Shown: positions 5,206 through 5,714 of the stretch, in pieces
Numbering within the stretch: position 1 is the stretch's first letter
Layout of the letters: every line of letters begins with the position of its first letter
Origin: Bifidobacteriaceae bacterium
Lineage (GTDB): Bacteria > Actinomycetota > Actinomycetes > Actinomycetales > WQXJ01
Direction of reading: 5' to 3'
DNA length: 5,714 nt
Assembly: GCA_031255075.1 (NCBI GenBank)
Contig: JAIRTF010000020.1
Location: forward strand, 1-5,714
The notes under the pieces: generated by a model
Told to the model about the DNA's origin: nothing
Database searches by the model: none
Seen by the model: the letters and a program-made list of their open reading frames with translations, nothing else
Program-made: the position numbers and the translations under genes

Positions 5206-5714
5206 TGTTCTTCGGCGCCTTTCGCGGCTTCGGCTTCAATCACTGCACGGGCCTCAACGATGCGTTGGCGCAGCAGCGGATCGGCTTGGGTTCGCAAGGC
5301 CCGGTCCAAGGTGACCCGCGCCGCCCCGAACTCCTTGAGGTCCGCATGGGCTCCGGCCTCCACGATGGCAATCTCTGCGACCTCTTCGGGTTCCAGTTGG
5401 AAGCCGCGGGCGGCCGCCACCGCCTCCAGCGCCTCTTCTGGTTTGCCGATGCCGCGCAGCGCATCCGCCAAAATAGCGCTGTAGTGACGTTCCCCAGAGA
5501 TCCGCTGATAGGTTCTCAACTCCCGCACCGCCTCCGCGTAGCGGTCTGTGAAATAGCTGGTCAGGCCGGCATATTCGCGGATCACCGCGACCCGACCGGC
5601 GCGTTCTGCCGCCGCCCGGGCATGCCGGTAGGCCAACTCTGGCGCGTCCTCCAGGCACTGAAGAACCATCACCAAGTGACGGGCCACCACCTCCAGGTTC
5701 TGTTCGCCCAAACC
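5202..5714 (-). CDS. TPR-like helical protein, Rv1691-type (5' end beyond window)
   Basis: 170 residues are visible, ending with a TGA that overlaps the ATG of the phosphatase gene. The sequence is Ala/Glu/Arg-rich and helical, with tetratricopeptide-like helix pairs (for example AYRHARAAAERAGR, then YAEAVRELRTYQRISG, and GKPEEALEAVAAARG). The ELRTYQRISG stretch and the position directly upstream of a NagD-like phosphatase resemble Rv1691 of M. tuberculosis, a conserved protein of unknown role. The open frame continues to the right edge; a TTG at 5711-5709 could start it, but the residues after it (GEQNLEVVARHLV) look like an internal part of the family, so the gene is most likely truncated by the window. 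TPR proteins usually bind partner proteins; no catalytic motif is seen. It is probably the upstream member of an operon with the phosphatase. Confidence 0.85.
   Translation of the reverse strand, partial: GLGEQNLEVVARHLVMVLQCLEDAPELAYRHARAAAERAGRVAVIREYAGLTSYFTDRYAEAVRELRTYQRISGERHYSAILADALRGIGKPEEALEAVAAARGFQLEPEEVAEIAIVEAGAHADLKEFGAARVTLDRALRTQADPLLRQRIVEARAVIEAEAAKGAEEQ

Overview
The window reads as chromosomal DNA of a high-GC Gram-positive bacterium (Actinobacteria). The grounds are the GC-rich codon use, the actinobacterial style of the threonyl-tRNA synthetase, GAAAGG-type ribosome binding sites, and a TPR protein plus HAD phosphatase pair resembling Rv1691-Rv1692 of Mycobacterium tuberculosis. 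I cannot assign a genus. No mobile element, CRISPR array, tRNA or rRNA was seen.

Layout. At the left edge, on the minus strand, is the N-terminal part of threonyl-tRNA synthetase (thrS, about 1004 to 1, running off the window). Divergent from it, on the plus strand, lies a tandem array of three paralogous genes (1173-1988, 2135-3106, 3286-4140). Each encodes a single-pass membrane protein with the same five-part plan: a conserved N-terminal head (MS-[MI]-PPA-x-GG-x-PY), a Pro/Gly/Tyr/Gln-rich low-complexity tail with its own repeats, a basic PPKK-x-KG stop followed by one hydrophobic helix, a Pro/Thr/Ser/Lys linker opening with PTKSPKP, and a C-terminal domain of roughly 80 residues bracketed by two cysteines. 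The predicted topology is tail inside, Cys domain outside. Each copy has its own copy of an upstream module: TAGTATTGGCG or TAGGATTGGCG, then GAAAGG 7 nt before ATG.

On the right, converging on the array, is a minus-strand operon. It holds a TPR-like protein (truncated by the right edge) whose stop codon overlaps by 4 nt the start of a HAD-IIA phosphatase. A strong GC-rich hairpin between the third paralog and the phosphatase gene contains the phosphatase stop codon in its loop.

The flanking genes are housekeeping. The three-gene paralog array is the unusual part: a locally expanded family of envelope proteins with no function I can name, in which the outer domain and the promoter-leader are kept while the inner repeat tail differs from copy to copy.
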